Of a DNA stretch of 64,000 nucleotides, positions 34,273-42,901 are shown piece by piece (the stretch's first letter is position 1; each line of letters starts with the position of its first letter). The notes under the pieces were generated by a model. That model had not been told where the DNA came from. It saw nothing but the letters and a program-made list of their open reading frames with translations, and ran no database searches. Location: positions 4,233,665-4,297,664 of the forward strand of contig NZ_KB913032.1 in assembly GCF_000384215.1 (NCBI RefSeq). The letters run 5' to 3'. Position numbers and translations under genes: made by a program. Origin of the DNA: Amycolatopsis alba DSM 44262 (GTDB taxonomy: Bacteria; Actinomycetota; Actinomycetes; Mycobacteriales; Pseudonocardiaceae).

Positions 34273-35360
34273 GCAGGCCTTACGAGAACTCTCATGAAGG
34301 CGAGGCGGAAGACGTGAGCGGCGCTGAAGCGCAGGTCATCCCGTTGCACGGCCCCGGAAGAGAGAAGCCGGACTCGGCCGCTCAGGCCGATCGGGATCTA
34401 CGCGAGTCCGAAGAAGCGCAAGAGCACCTCGAGCAGGAGCGCCGGGCGGACGCGCCCGTCGTCGAATTCCCCGGTACGGCGCGGGTCTCACCCGCCAGGA
34501 CCCGTCCCGCCGACGCGGACCTCCTCCCGGCCCCGCTCAGGTCGGCGCTGGGGTTCCTGCGGGACAGGCTGACCGGTGACTACACCGTCGACGAGTTCGG
34601 CTTCGACGCCGAGCTCACCGAAACCCTGCTGCTGCCGCCGTTGCGCGCGCTGTACGAGAAGTGGTTCCGGGTCGACACCTTCGGCGTCGAGAACCTGCCG
34701 ACCGACGGCGGCGCGCTGCTGGTGTCGAACCACTCCGGCACGTTGCCGCTCGACGCGCTGATGACCGCCGTCGCCGTGCACGACCATGTCCCCGGTGGAC
34801 GGTACCTGCGCGGCCTCGGCGCGGACCTGGTGTTCCAGGTGCCGCTGGTCGGCTCCTTCGCCCGCAAGTCCGGGCAGACACTCGCCTGCAACGCCGACGC
34901 GGAACGCTTGCTGCGCAAGGGAGAACTCGTCGGCGTCTGGCCGGAAGGGTTCAAGGGCATCGGGAAACCGTTCGCGTCGCGGTACAAGCTGCAACGGTTC
35001 GGCCGCGGCGGTTTCGTCTCCGCCGCGCTGCGGACCGGGGTGCCGATCATTCCCGTGTCGGTCATCGGTGCGGAGGAGATCTACCCGAAACTGGGCGAGA
35101 TCAAGCTGCTCGCCAGGGTGCTCGGCCTGCCGTACTTCCCGGTGACGCCGTTCTTCCCGCTGCTCGGCCCGCTCGGCGCGGTCCCGCTGCCGACGAAGTG
35201 GAGCATCGAGTTCGGCGAGCCCATCCGCACGGACACCTACGACGCGGACGCCGTGGACGACCCGATGCTGGTGTTCACGCTGACCGACCAGGTGCGGGAG
35301 TCGATCCAGCAGTCGCTGTACAAACGCCTTTCGCAGCGTAAGAGCGTCTTCAAGGGCTAG
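34269..35360 (+). CDS. Lysophospholipid acyltransferase-family protein (PlsC-like, Rv0502-like)
   Basis: The start is GTG 34269, overlapping the epimerase stop (GTGA). The frame stays open upstream, but that part is a shadow. The product is 363 residues. The first 75 or so are charged and disordered, then the PlsC domain begins. The NHX4D motif is NHSGTLPLD (acyl transfer), with VGVWPEGFKGIGKPF as the FPEG-like motif and VPIIPVSVIGAEEIYPKLG. It would acylate a lysophospholipid or related glycerol phosphate at the membrane. The overlap with the epimerase is conserved with Rv0501-Rv0502. Confidence 0.88.
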   Translation: MSRPYENSHEGEAEDVSGAEAQVIPLHGPGREKPDSAAQADRDLRESEEAQEHLEQERRADAPVVEFPGTARVSPARTRPADADLLPAPLRSALGFLRDRLTGDYTVDEFGFDAELTETLLLPPLRALYEKWFRVDTFGVENLPTDGGALLVSNHSGTLPLDALMTAVAVHDHVPGGRYLRGLGADLVFQVPLVGSFARKSGQTLACNADAERLLRKGELVGVWPEGFKGIGKPFASRYKLQRFGRGGFVSAALRTGVPIIPVSVIGAEEIYPKLGEIKLLARVLGLPYFPVTPFFPLLGPLGAVPLPTKWSIEFGEPIRTDTYDADAVDDPMLVFTLTDQVRESIQQSLYKRLSQRKSVFKG

Positions 35361-35385
35361 AGCCACGTCACTCACGTGCTTGAAG

Positions 35386-35447
35386 CCGGAACTCGCGTGA
35401 TTGGGGCCGGAACTCTCGAGTTCCGGCCCCAATCACGCGAGTTCCGG
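35386..35447. terminator. 29-bp perfect palindrome between convergent genes
   Basis: Arms of 29 bases (35386-35414 and 35419-35447) are exact complements around CTCG. Weaker complementarity extends outward to about 35371-35464. It sits between two convergent stops (35360 and 35470), so a bidirectional terminator is likely. It is among the longest perfect hairpins in the window. Confidence 0.8.
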
Positions 35448-35469
35448 TCTGGATCACGCGTGTGACGGG

Positions 35470-36372
35470 TCAGCGGCGGCGGTAAGCCATTCCGGCCGCG
35501 ACGGCACCGGCCACGGCACCGACGCCGAGCACCGAAGGCACGCCGATCTTCGCGGCCTTGCGTCCGGTCCGGAAGTCGCGGATCTCCCAGCCACGTGCCC
35601 GCGCGACGTCGCGAAGACCGCCGTCGGGGTTCACCGCGACCGCGGTCCCGACGACCGAAAGCATCGGGACGTCGTTCTGCGAGTCCGAATACGCCGTGCA
35701 GCGCTTGAGATTCAGTCCTTCGCGTGACGCGAGCGCGCGGACCGCGTGGGCTTTCGCGCGGCCGTGCAGCAGGTCGCCGACGAGACGGCCGGTGTAGACC
35801 CCGTCCTTGGTCTCCGCGACCGTGCCCAGCGCGCCGGTGAGGCCGAGGCGCCGCGAGATGATGGCCGCGAGTTCGATCGGGGTCGCGGTGACGAGCCAGA
35901 CGCGCTGTCCGGCGTCGAGGTGCATCTGCGCGAGCGCCCGCGTGCCGGACCAGATCTTGTCCGCCATCAGCTCGTCGTAGATCTCTTCGCTGATGTCGGT
36001 CAGTTCCTGCACGGTGCGACCGGCCACAAAGGACAGTGCGCGTTCGCGGTGGGTTTTGATGTCTTCCTTGTTCTCCCGGCCGCCGAGCCGGAATTTCACC
36101 TGCTGCCAGACGAATCCGGCCAGATCGGCGGAGGTGAAGAACTTGCGCGCGGCCAGGCCGCGGGCGAAGTAGAAGATCGACGCGCCCATCATCATGGTGT
36201 TGTCGACGTCGAAGAACGCGGCCGCTGTCAGGTCCGGCGGTGCGGGCGGCGCGGGCGGTTCGAGGGCTTCGGCGGACGCGGTCGCCATGGCGGCCTCGGC
36301 CGAAGCCTCCCCCGCCAGCTCGGCCAGCCGTTCGAGCTCTTGACTCTTATCCTTGCCCCGCCAAACTGACAC
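35470..36372 (-). CDS. HAD-IB family phosphatase (SerB1-like)
   Basis: GTG at 36372 ([16 protein letters not shown]) is the preferred start, giving 300 residues. The open frame continues to 36429. After a low-complexity Ala/Glu/Pro stretch, the HAD motifs appear: [34 protein letters not shown], and [25 protein letters not shown]. The first Asp would be phosphorylated during hydrolysis. C-terminal hydrophobic residues ([18 protein letters not shown]) may anchor it to the membrane. Its mycobacterial counterpart is Rv0505c. The substrate could be phosphoserine or a phospholipid head group. Confidence 0.85.
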   Translation of the reverse strand: MSVWRGKDKSQELERLAELAGEASAEAAMATASAEALEPPAPPAPPDLTAAAFFDVDNTMMMGASIFYFARGLAARKFFTSADLAGFVWQQVKFRLGGRENKEDIKTHRERALSFVAGRTVQELTDISEEIYDELMADKIWSGTRALAQMHLDAGQRVWLVTATPIELAAIISRRLGLTGALGTVAETKDGVYTGRLVGDLLHGRAKAHAVRALASREGLNLKRCTAYSDSQNDVPMLSVVGTAVAVNPDGGLRDVARARGWEIRDFRTGRKAAKIGVPSVLGVGAVAGAVAAGMAYRRR

Positions 36373-36469
36373 GCACACCGCCTCCGGAATCCCAGGTGCC
36401 TGGACACAGCGTAGCGAGCGGCCGACCACGCTGTCCTCGGGTGTGGCGCCTCCCTCACGTGACGCCGTG

Positions 36470-37558
36470 TCAGCCGATGGTTATCGGGGGTAATCCCGGA
36501 ATGAGCGGCGGAATCGAAATCAGCGGCGGTTTGGGCGTGGTGGTCGTCGGCGGCACGGTCCTCGTCGTCGGGGCGGGCGTGGCCACGACGGGCGGCGGCG
36601 TTCCGCCCGCCGGCGGTACGAGCGGTCCGGTCGGGGTCGCGGTGTCCACGCCGGACGACGACGTCGGCGGCGCCGAGGTCGGTGACGGTGACCCGGTCGG
36701 CGCCGACGACGGCGGGACCGACGTGATCGGCGGCAGGACGGCGTCGGGGGAGTCGGGGTTGCGGACGCAGTCACCGGCGGCCGGGACCGCGCCCAGTTCG
36801 TCGGACGAGCCCGTGGTGATCGTGTAGCAGACCAGCCGTGAGCCGAGATCCGTCGTGCGCGCCTGGACCTTGTCGAGCAGGACGCGGGCCGCGGCGAACT
36901 TGTCACGCGCCTCGGCGGGCGCGTGCCCGGACTGGAGACCGAGCCGGTCGGACTGCTGCCGCGCCCAGGTGCGGAGCTCGGAGAGCCGCGTCTGGCCGCC
37001 CTGATCGGTGACGATCGCCGTCAGCTGTGAGACGCCGGCCCGCAGATCGGTCTCGAAATCGGCGAGGCCGGTGAAGTACGCGGAGGTGGACGCGTTCTGC
37101 CGGGTCAGTTCGTCGAGTTCGCCGACGCGGTTCGCGGCGAACTCCAGATGCTTCTTCGCCTTGTCCCGCTCGTCGAAGGTGAGCCCGAGCGCGGCCGATT
37201 CACCCGCCCGTTTGATGCCGTAGAGCGGGTCGCCCGGCAACGCGTCCTTGGACAGCAGCAGGGTGATGCCGCCCAGCGCGAGGACGAGCGCGACGGCGGC
37301 CGCGGCCAGGTTGGCGACGGCGTGACCACGACGCTTCGACGGGACTTCGTCTTCGGCGAGGCGTCCGGCGATCTCGTCGCGGATCCGCTGCCGGGTCTCC
37401 GCGTCGGGAGCGCCACCGGCGCCCAGTTCGCGCAAGCCACCGACGAGGGCCAGTTCGTGCGCGAACTCGTCGTCTTCCGGGGTGTCCGTGCCGTCGACAA
37501 GGTCTGCGAAGCGGTCACCGTCCGCCCGCTCACGCGCGAACCATCCCGGCACGCCCAC
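36470..37558 (-). CDS. DUF5667 membrane protein, RsbN-like anti-sigma factor
   Basis: This 362-residue protein starts with GTG. The cytoplasmic N-terminal part (1-85) could bind a sigma factor. One membrane span (about 85-105: [20 protein letters not shown]) is followed by the DUF5667 domain ([17 protein letters not shown], with [16 protein letters not shown]). The C-terminal 100 residues are Pro/Thr/Ser rich and extracytoplasmic. It lies 110 bases downstream of the BldN-like sigma gene on the same strand, the arrangement of bldN-rsbN in Streptomyces. By that analogy it holds the sigma factor inactive. This is an inference from synteny and topology. Confidence 0.78.
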   Translation of the reverse strand: MGVPGWFARERADGDRFADLVDGTDTPEDDEFAHELALVGGLRELGAGGAPDAETRQRIRDEIAGRLAEDEVPSKRRGHAVANLAAAAVALVLALGGITLLLSKDALPGDPLYGIKRAGESAALGLTFDERDKAKKHLEFAANRVGELDELTRQNASTSAYFTGLADFETDLRAGVSQLTAIVTDQGGQTRLSELRTWARQQSDRLGLQSGHAPAEARDKFAAARVLLDKVQARTTDLGSRLVCYTITTGSSDELGAVPAAGDCVRNPDSPDAVLPPITSVPPSSAPTGSPSPTSAPPTSSSGVDTATPTGPLVPPAGGTPPPVVATPAPTTRTVPPTTTTPKPPLISIPPLIPGLPPITIG

Positions 37559-37668
37559 GGCGAAGTCTCCATCTGATCAGCCCGGTCCTGACCACCGGTC
37601 TGGCAGTGAAAACGAGCGGAGACGCCCATGGGTTACGGCAAGGCCCGGTGACGACCAAATATGGAACT

Positions 37669-38367
37669 TTAACGCAGTCCCGTGGGCAGAAGTTGTGCCA
37701 AACGGCGTACCGCGCGGTGCTGAAGGGCCTTGATGGCGCCCTCGTTGCGCTTCATGATCGCGGCGGTCTCGGCGACCGAAAGTCCCTGCATGAACCGCAG
37801 CACGATGCACTCGCGCTGGTCTTCGCCGAGTTCGGCGACGCATCGCAGCAGTTCGGCGCGGGTGGCGCGGCTGATGGCCTGTTGTTCCGGCCCCGCGACG
37901 GCCTGCACGCCGACGTTCCCGATCGGTGCCCCGTTCGGCTCGGCGACCTCGTCCGTGACGACTTCGAGCCGGAACCGGCTCGACTTCACGTGGTCGAGGA
38001 TGATGTTGCGCGCGATGGTGACGAACCAGGCGCCGACGTCACGTCCCTGGTAGCTCACCGAGGTGATGCGGCGCAGGGCGCGGAGGAAGGTCTCGCTGGT
38101 GACGTCCTCGGCGAGGTCCCGGTCGCCGAGACGGAACAGGACGTAGCGGTAGACGACGTCGACATAGCGGTCGTAGAGCCTGCCGAAGGCGGACGTGTCG
38201 CCGCCTTGCGCGGCGCTGACCAGCTCCCAGGCCTCGGCTTTCGCGGCTTCGGCGGCTGCGTCGTTCTCTTCGACCTTCGGCCGGGAGGATGGTGCCGCGG
38301 GGAAACCGCTCCGGCGGAGGATGTGGCCCGCCAGCATCGAGACGGGGTTCGGCGCGGGAAGAGTCAC
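37669..38367 (-). CDS. bldN: BldN-like ECF RNA polymerase sigma factor
   Basis: This 232-residue protein starts with GTG. Sigma region 2 is RLYDRYVDVVYRYVLFRLGD with LAEDVTSETFLRAL. Region 4 is LGEDQRECIVLRFMQGLSVA, then ETAAIMKRNEGAIKALQHRA. In Streptomyces, BldN controls aerial-hypha coat genes (chaplins, rodlins) and its gene lies near rex-hemA, followed by rsbN, as here. The N-terminal extension is only about 55 residues, shorter than the 86-residue pro-sequence removed from Streptomyces BldN. The ortholog call rests on neighbourhood and sigma-region similarity; a generic ECF factor is the alternative. Confidence 0.75.
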   Translation of the reverse strand: MTLPAPNPVSMLAGHILRRSGFPAAPSSRPKVEENDAAAEAAKAEAWELVSAAQGGDTSAFGRLYDRYVDVVYRYVLFRLGDRDLAEDVTSETFLRALRRITSVSYQGRDVGAWFVTIARNIILDHVKSSRFRLEVVTDEVAEPNGAPIGNVGVQAVAGPEQQAISRATRAELLRCVAELGEDQRECIVLRFMQGLSVAETAAIMKRNEGAIKALQHRAVRRLAQLLPTGLR

Positions 38368-38629
38368 GCGGTACCTCCCGTTCCGGACAGGGAGGACCGG
38401 CCCGCATGTCCCACCGCCGCGTGGGCCTGCAAGATCTGCACGTCCGGACTCCCTTTCTCACCATCGAGTGATCAACACCACTCGACGACGCCCAGCAGCA
38501 TACGTGTAGTTACCGCGAAGTAGGTAGCGGTGCCGGGGTTACGGAACTGCGACGAAAGCGAGTGACACCCATGACGGTGGCCGAGATGACAAACTGGCAA
38601 CGCCGTTCACCGAGGGAAGAGGTTCGCAG

Positions 38630-40144
38630 TTGAGCGCGGAGCAGGTTGCCGATTCAAGTGTGCCCACCTTGCTCGTCGAGGCCGCCCGCCAGTGGCCCGG
38701 CAAGGCGGCCGTCCAGGAGACCGGTGGCGGGGTCGCGCTGACCTGGGCGGAACTCGACAACGTCGCCAACACGCTGGCGCGCGCCCTGCTCGACGCGGGA
38801 ATCGAACGCGGCGACAGGGTGGCGTTGCGGCTGCCGACTTCGGCCGCTTTCGCCGTCTCGCTGTTCGGGGCGCTCCGGGCGGGCGCGGTGGTCGTCCCGA
38901 TCTCGCCGCAGGCTCCGGTCGCGGAGCTGACCGGGCTGCTGGAGCACAGCGGCGCGCGGCTCGTCCTCGAACGCGAAGCGACCGAGGAACTCCCCGACGG
39001 AGTGACAAGCCTCTCACCGCCTGTTACCTCGGATGGAGCAGCCGAACCGGTCGACGCGGCAGGCTCCGGCGAGGACATAGCGGTCATCTCGTACACCTCC
39101 GGCACGACCGGCCCGCCGCGCGGCGTGATGCTGTCGCACCGGGCGCTCCTGGCGAACCTTGACCAGCTGAGCCGGATCGTCCCGACGCCGCTCGTGCACG
39201 GCGACCGCGTCCTCATCACCATCCCGTTGTTCCATGTCTACGGCCTGGGACCCGGCCTGCTGCAGACCACCTCGGTCGGCGCGACGGCGATCCTGTCGGA
39301 ACGTTTCCTCGCCGAGCGGACCCTCGCCGACTGCACCGAGTACCGGGTGACCTCGATCGCCGGCGTGCCCGCGATGTACGCCGAATTCGCCGCGATGGAC
39401 CCCGACGAGCTCGGACAGGGCCTTTCCACCGTCCGGCGGATGACCTCGGGCGCGGCGCCGCTGCACCCCAAGATCCTCACCGCGCTGCGCGGTGCCACCG
39501 GCCTGGACGTCTACGAGGGCTACGGCCTCACCGAATGCGCGCCCGTGGTCACCACGACCCTGGTCACCGGCTATCCGAAGCCGGGCTCGGTCGGGCGGCC
39601 GCTGCCCGGTGTCGAACTCCGGCTGGTCGACAGCGACGGCGACGCCGAGCCCGTCCCGCTGGACCCGGACGACCTGGGCGACGCCTTCGACGAGGACGGC
39701 GGCACCGGCCTGGTGTCGATCCGCGGCGCGAACCTGTTCTCCGGCTACTGGCCCGACGGCTCCCACGGTCCCGACGAGGAAGGCTGGTTCCGCACCGGCG
39801 ACGTCGGCTACCTCGACACCGACGGTGACCTGCACCTGGTGGACCGCGCCAACGACCTGATCATCGTCAACGGCTTCAACGTTTTCCCGCACGAGGTCGA
39901 GAACGTGATCTCGATGCTGGACGAGGTCGCCGAAGCGGGTGTCGTCGGCGTCGTCGACGAGCGGACCGGTGAAGCGGTGAAGGCCGTCGTCGTCCCCGCG
40001 CCCGGAGCGTCGCTTTCGGAGCAGCAGGTCGTCGAGCACTGCGCGGAGCACCTGGCCGGGTACAAGGTGCCGCACACCGTCGAGTTCGCCGAGTCGCTGC
40101 CGCATTCGGCCACCGGGAAGCTCCGGCGTTTGCGTCTCAGGTAA
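38630..40144 (+). CDS. AMP-binding protein (long-chain acyl-CoA synthetase-like)
   Basis: This 504-residue protein starts with TTG, preceded by GAGGGAAGAGG. It is an ANL-superfamily enzyme: P-loop ISYTSGTTGPPRGVMLSH, A5 GYGLTECAPVV, A8 region GWFRTGDVGYLDTDGDLHL, and the A10 lysine in ATGKLRRLRLR. It would adenylate a carboxylic acid and usually transfer it to CoA. Substrate pocket residues cannot be assigned. It precedes the glutaredoxin gene by 10 bases. In this region mycobacteria carry unrelated genes, so it is probably an actinomycete-specific addition. Confidence 0.88.
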   Translation: MSAEQVADSSVPTLLVEAARQWPGKAAVQETGGGVALTWAELDNVANTLARALLDAGIERGDRVALRLPTSAAFAVSLFGALRAGAVVVPISPQAPVAELTGLLEHSGARLVLEREATEELPDGVTSLSPPVTSDGAAEPVDAAGSGEDIAVISYTSGTTGPPRGVMLSHRALLANLDQLSRIVPTPLVHGDRVLITIPLFHVYGLGPGLLQTTSVGATAILSERFLAERTLADCTEYRVTSIAGVPAMYAEFAAMDPDELGQGLSTVRRMTSGAAPLHPKILTALRGATGLDVYEGYGLTECAPVVTTTLVTGYPKPGSVGRPLPGVELRLVDSDGDAEPVPLDPDDLGDAFDEDGGTGLVSIRGANLFSGYWPDGSHGPDEEGWFRTGDVGYLDTDGDLHLVDRANDLIIVNGFNVFPHEVENVISMLDEVAEAGVVGVVDERTGEAVKAVVVPAPGASLSEQQVVEHCAEHLAGYKVPHTVEFAESLPHSATGKLRRLRLR

Positions 40145-40154
40145 GGATTGACGC

Positions 40155-40391
40155 ATGGCGCACCACGTGACCGTCATGACCCGCACCGGCTGCCACCTGT
40201 GCGAGGTCGCGGAACAGGACATCGAACGGATCTGCGGCGAACTGGGGGTCGCCTGGTCGGCGCAGGACGTCGACAGCGACCCCGAATGGCGGGCCGAATA
40301 CGGCGACCGCGTGCCGGTGATCCTGATCGACGACGCCGAGCACGGCTACTGGCGCGTCGAAGAGGACAGGCTCCGGAAAGCACTGGCGTAA
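40155..40391 (+). CDS. Glutaredoxin-family protein (Rv0508-like)
   Basis: This 78-residue thioredoxin-fold protein has the redox motif CHLC (Cys13, Cys16) in VMTRTGCHLCEVAE, followed by the cis-Pro segment DRVPVILIDD. It matches DUF836/glutaredoxin-like proteins that lie before hemA in actinobacteria. Glutathione is absent from actinobacteria, so the partner thiol is probably mycothiol or thioredoxin. It is 10 bases after the AMP-binding gene and likely in the same operon. Confidence 0.9.
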   Translation: MAHHVTVMTRTGCHLCEVAEQDIERICGELGVAWSAQDVDSDPEWRAEYGDRVPVILIDDAEHGYWRVEEDRLRKALA

Positions 40392-40449
40392 CACACTCGT
40401 AAGGGGCGATCGGCCGACCCGAAGCGGCATTCGCTCCGAAGATGGAGTC

Positions 40450-41985
40450 GTGGACGACGAACGCAGGCTCACCTTTCCGCAAGCCGCTCTGACCGGGCTC
40501 CTGTCACTCGCGGCCGCGCTCGGCGTCGGGCATCTCGTCGCGGGCTTCGTCGGGTACTCGGCGTCGCCGTTCGTCGCCGTCGCGAACTTCGTCATCGACC
40601 ACAGCCCGCACGCCGTCGTGGCCTGGGCCGAGCGGACGCTGGAGACCTGGGACAAGCCGATCCTCAAGATCGGCCTGGCCGTGGTGCTGGTGCTGATCGC
40701 GCTGCTCGCCGGGCAGCTGTCGCGCAGCAAACCGCGCCCTGGCCAGGTGATCGTCGGCCTGCTCGGCGCGGCGGGCGTCGCCGCCGTCTACGTCCGCACC
40801 GACCTCGGCCAGATCGCGCTGCTGGCGCCGGTGGCCGCGACGGTCGCCGGTCTGGTCGTCTTCACCCGGCTGCACCTGTTCTTCCGCCCGCGAGTGTTCT
40901 TCGACGACCGCGAAGGCGAGGGGCCGGACCGGCGGAAGGTGCTGATCACCGGCGTCTCCGTCGCGGCGGGGGCAGGCGTCGCCGCGCTGACCGGCCAGAT
41001 CGCCGGGACCAGGAAGAACGCCGAGGACTCGCGCGCCGCCGTCGGCAGGATCGTCGCGACGAGGACCGCGCCGCCGATCCCGCCCGACGCGGACTTCGTG
41101 AAGTTCGGCACCCCGCCGTATCTCACCCCATCGAAGGATTTCTATCGGATCGACACGGCCCTGGTGGTCCCGCAGGTCCGCACCGAGGACTGGAGTCTCC
41201 AGATCCGCGGGATGGTCGACCGCGAGGTCACCTACACGTATGACGACATCCGCTCGCGGCCGCTGATCGAACGCGACGTCACCCTGTGCTGCGTCTCCAA
41301 CGAGGTCGGCGGCCCGTACATCTCCAACGCGCGCTGGCTCGGCATCGACCTGCGTGACCTGCTGAACGAAGCGGGCGTGAAACCCGGCGCCGAGCAGATG
41401 TTCGCGACCAGCGTCGACGGCTGGACCTGCGGAACCCCGGTCGACGCGGCCCTGGACCCGCGCCGCGGCGCGATGCTCGCGATCGGCATGGACGGCGAAC
41501 CGCTCCCGATCGAGCACGGCTTCCCCGCTCGGATCGTGATCCCCGGCCTCTACGGCTACGTGTCCGCCACGAAATGGGTGACCGAACTGGAGATCACCAC
41601 CTGGGAGGAGCGCCAGGCGTACTGGCTCGACCGCGGCTGGGGCCGCGAGGGACCGGTGAAGACGCAGTCGCGGATCGACGCGCCCGGTTCGGCGGTGAAC
41701 GCGGGCAAGGTCGTCGTGTCCGGGACCGCCTGGGCGCAGCACACCGGCGTCGCGAAGGTCGAGGTCCGCGTCGACGAGGGGAAGTGGCAGGAGACCGTCC
41801 TGTCCGCCGAGACGTCCAAGGACACCTGGCGGATGTGGTGGACCGAGGTCGACGTCGCCGCTGGTCAGCATCAGATCGCCGTCCGGGCGACGGACCAGTC
41901 CGGCTACACGCAGACTCAAGAACGCGCCGGTACCGTGCCCGACGGCGCCACCGGATGGCACACGGTGACGGTCAACGCGCGTTAG
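40450..41985 (+). CDS. Membrane-anchored molybdopterin-dependent oxidoreductase (sulfite-oxidase fold)
   Basis: This 511-residue protein starts with GTG. About four N-terminal membrane spans (residues 10-150) hold it in the membrane. The sulfite-oxidase-type Moco domain follows (about 215-400), with VTLCCVSNEVGGPYISNARW carrying the presumed molybdenum-ligand Cys, FATSVDGWTCGTP, and RIVIPGLYGYVSATKWVTEL. A C-terminal dimerisation (Mo-co) domain has VVSGTAWAQHTGVAKVEVRV. Such membrane-anchored versions are common in actinomycetes. The substrate is unknown: sulfite or an oxidised methionine/biotin derivative is possible. Element B starts only 6 bases after the stop. Confidence 0.88.
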   Translation: MDDERRLTFPQAALTGLLSLAAALGVGHLVAGFVGYSASPFVAVANFVIDHSPHAVVAWAERTLETWDKPILKIGLAVVLVLIALLAGQLSRSKPRPGQVIVGLLGAAGVAAVYVRTDLGQIALLAPVAATVAGLVVFTRLHLFFRPRVFFDDREGEGPDRRKVLITGVSVAAGAGVAALTGQIAGTRKNAEDSRAAVGRIVATRTAPPIPPDADFVKFGTPPYLTPSKDFYRIDTALVVPQVRTEDWSLQIRGMVDREVTYTYDDIRSRPLIERDVTLCCVSNEVGGPYISNARWLGIDLRDLLNEAGVKPGAEQMFATSVDGWTCGTPVDAALDPRRGAMLAIGMDGEPLPIEHGFPARIVIPGLYGYVSATKWVTELEITTWEERQAYWLDRGWGREGPVKTQSRIDAPGSAVNAGKVVVSGTAWAQHTGVAKVEVRVDEGKWQETVLSAETSKDTWRMWWTEVDVAAGQHQIAVRATDQSGYTQTQERAGTVPDGATGWHTVTVNAR

Positions 41986-42254
41986 CGCCTCGGTCACCGT
42001 GATCGTGAGTGGTAAGTGTCGTTAGAGCGGACCAGCATTTACCTACCCACGTCTGACCTGAGCGAAGGTGGCGGTTTCGCGGCTGTCGGGCGGGTCGCCC
42101 GGTCTTGAATCTTGATCGACGGAAGATCCGGGACACTCACCGTCCCCAGTTCTCCGTCGTTCAAGGTCGTACCGGTCACGACCGGTGGCAGATACGCGAC
42201 GGGGGAAGCTTCCGGACGTACAACGTCCCGAATCCCTCATCACCGAGACCGAGC

Positions 42255-42293
42255 GTGGAGGATTTGGGACGTTCAACGTCCCAAATCCTCCAC
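42255..42293. repeat. 19-1-19 perfect palindrome (core GGACGTTCAACGTCC)
   Basis: Nineteen-base arms flank C42274 with no mismatch. The core is that of the 10-kb palindromes apart from the central base. The outer GTGGAGGATT matches the palindrome at 9999-10041. Confidence 0.9.
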
Positions 42294-42443
42294 ACTCGAC
42301 CGCCAGTCGCACCAGTGGGTAGGCAAATACGGGTCCGTCAGAACGACAATTACCACTCACGACCCACGCCCGACCTGCGCGTGAGTGGTGGCGGGGTCGC
42401 GCCAGTCCGGCAGCCGGGGTGTTCAGAGGGCTCACTGCGGCGT

Positions 42444-42496
42444 GTCGCGAAAGCCACTTTCAGGACGTCTGGTGTCCCGAAAGTGGCTTTCGCGAC
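42444..42496. repeat. 17-bp-arm palindrome with AAAGCCACTTT outer arm
   Basis: Arms 42444-42460 and 42480-42496 (GTCGCGAAAGCCACTTT and complement) are perfect. The 19-base centre holds an imperfect GGACGTCTGGTGTCC core, so the core family and the AAAGCCACTTT arm meet in one hairpin. Confidence 0.85.
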
Positions 42497-42539
42497 GCTC
42501 GATGCCGCCGAGACCGCCGGGGCGGGGTGCTCGTGTTGT

Positions 42540-42582
42540 GAAAGCCACTTTCGCAACCTTCAACGTTGCGAAAGTGGCTTTC
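42540..42582. repeat. 18-7-18 palindrome, identical to the one at 62 kb
   Basis: Arms 42540-42557 and 42565-42582 (GAAAGCCACTTTCGCAAC and complement) enclose CTTCAAC. The 50 bases from GAAAGCC to CAACCT are identical to the palindrome at 62001-62051. Confidence 0.9.
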
Positions 42583-42755
42583 GCAACCTGCGCCGCGCTG
42601 ATCGAGGCCGTCCACGTCCAGTGTCAGACGACGTGCGGACCCAGTAGACAGGGAGATACGAGTCCGCTGGAACGACACTTACCACTCACGACCCACGCGC
42701 CCGGACGACCGAGGCGGGCCTTACGCGACCTTGACCACAGCACCTACCAGTGACT

Positions 42756-42773
42756 TTGTGCCTGCGTTCACAA
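42756..42773 (+). promoter_or_regulatory. Rex operator-like site upstream of rex-hemA
   Basis: The sequence TTGTGCCTGCGTTCACAA matches the actinobacterial Rex consensus TTGTGAAnnnnTTCACAA at 12 of 14 fixed positions, with CC for AA in the left half only. It lies about 130-146 bases before the chosen rex start and upstream of a TAGATA-like -10 box near 42786. Rex represses when NAD+ is high and releases DNA when NADH rises, so this supports autoregulation of rex and redox control of hemACD. The match is read from sequence; binding is inferred. Confidence 0.7.
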
Positions 42774-42901
42774 GTGGCTACCGTAGATACGTCGCCACCG
42801 GAAGCGCCCGGCATCGAACCGGACTCAGCGCCGCGGGTCAAGAGCCGATTTCCAGGTTCGGGCGAATCATGTCGTCAGCAGGACCAGAGGAGCGGACAAG
42901 C

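Larger units (their letters stand above)
41992..42692. mobile_element. MITE-like noncoding element B, composite copy
   Basis: The left end (41992-42023) begins like element A's terminal repeat (GGTCACCGTG then TCGTGAGTGG). An inverted end lies at about 42350-42364, giving a roughly 370-base inner copy that matches the reverse complement of element A in blocks (for example CGAAGGTGGCGG near 42064 and GGCAAATACGG near 42322). A second inverted end at 42671-42691 is the exact complement of 42003-42023 over 21 bases. So B looks like one element plus an adjoining second half. It contains palindromes but no credible gene. Confidence 0.55.

Noticed and set aside
42105..42647. Open frame of 180 codons in element B
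   Set aside because: It crosses several hairpins and has no family resemblance; the peptide reflects the repeats.
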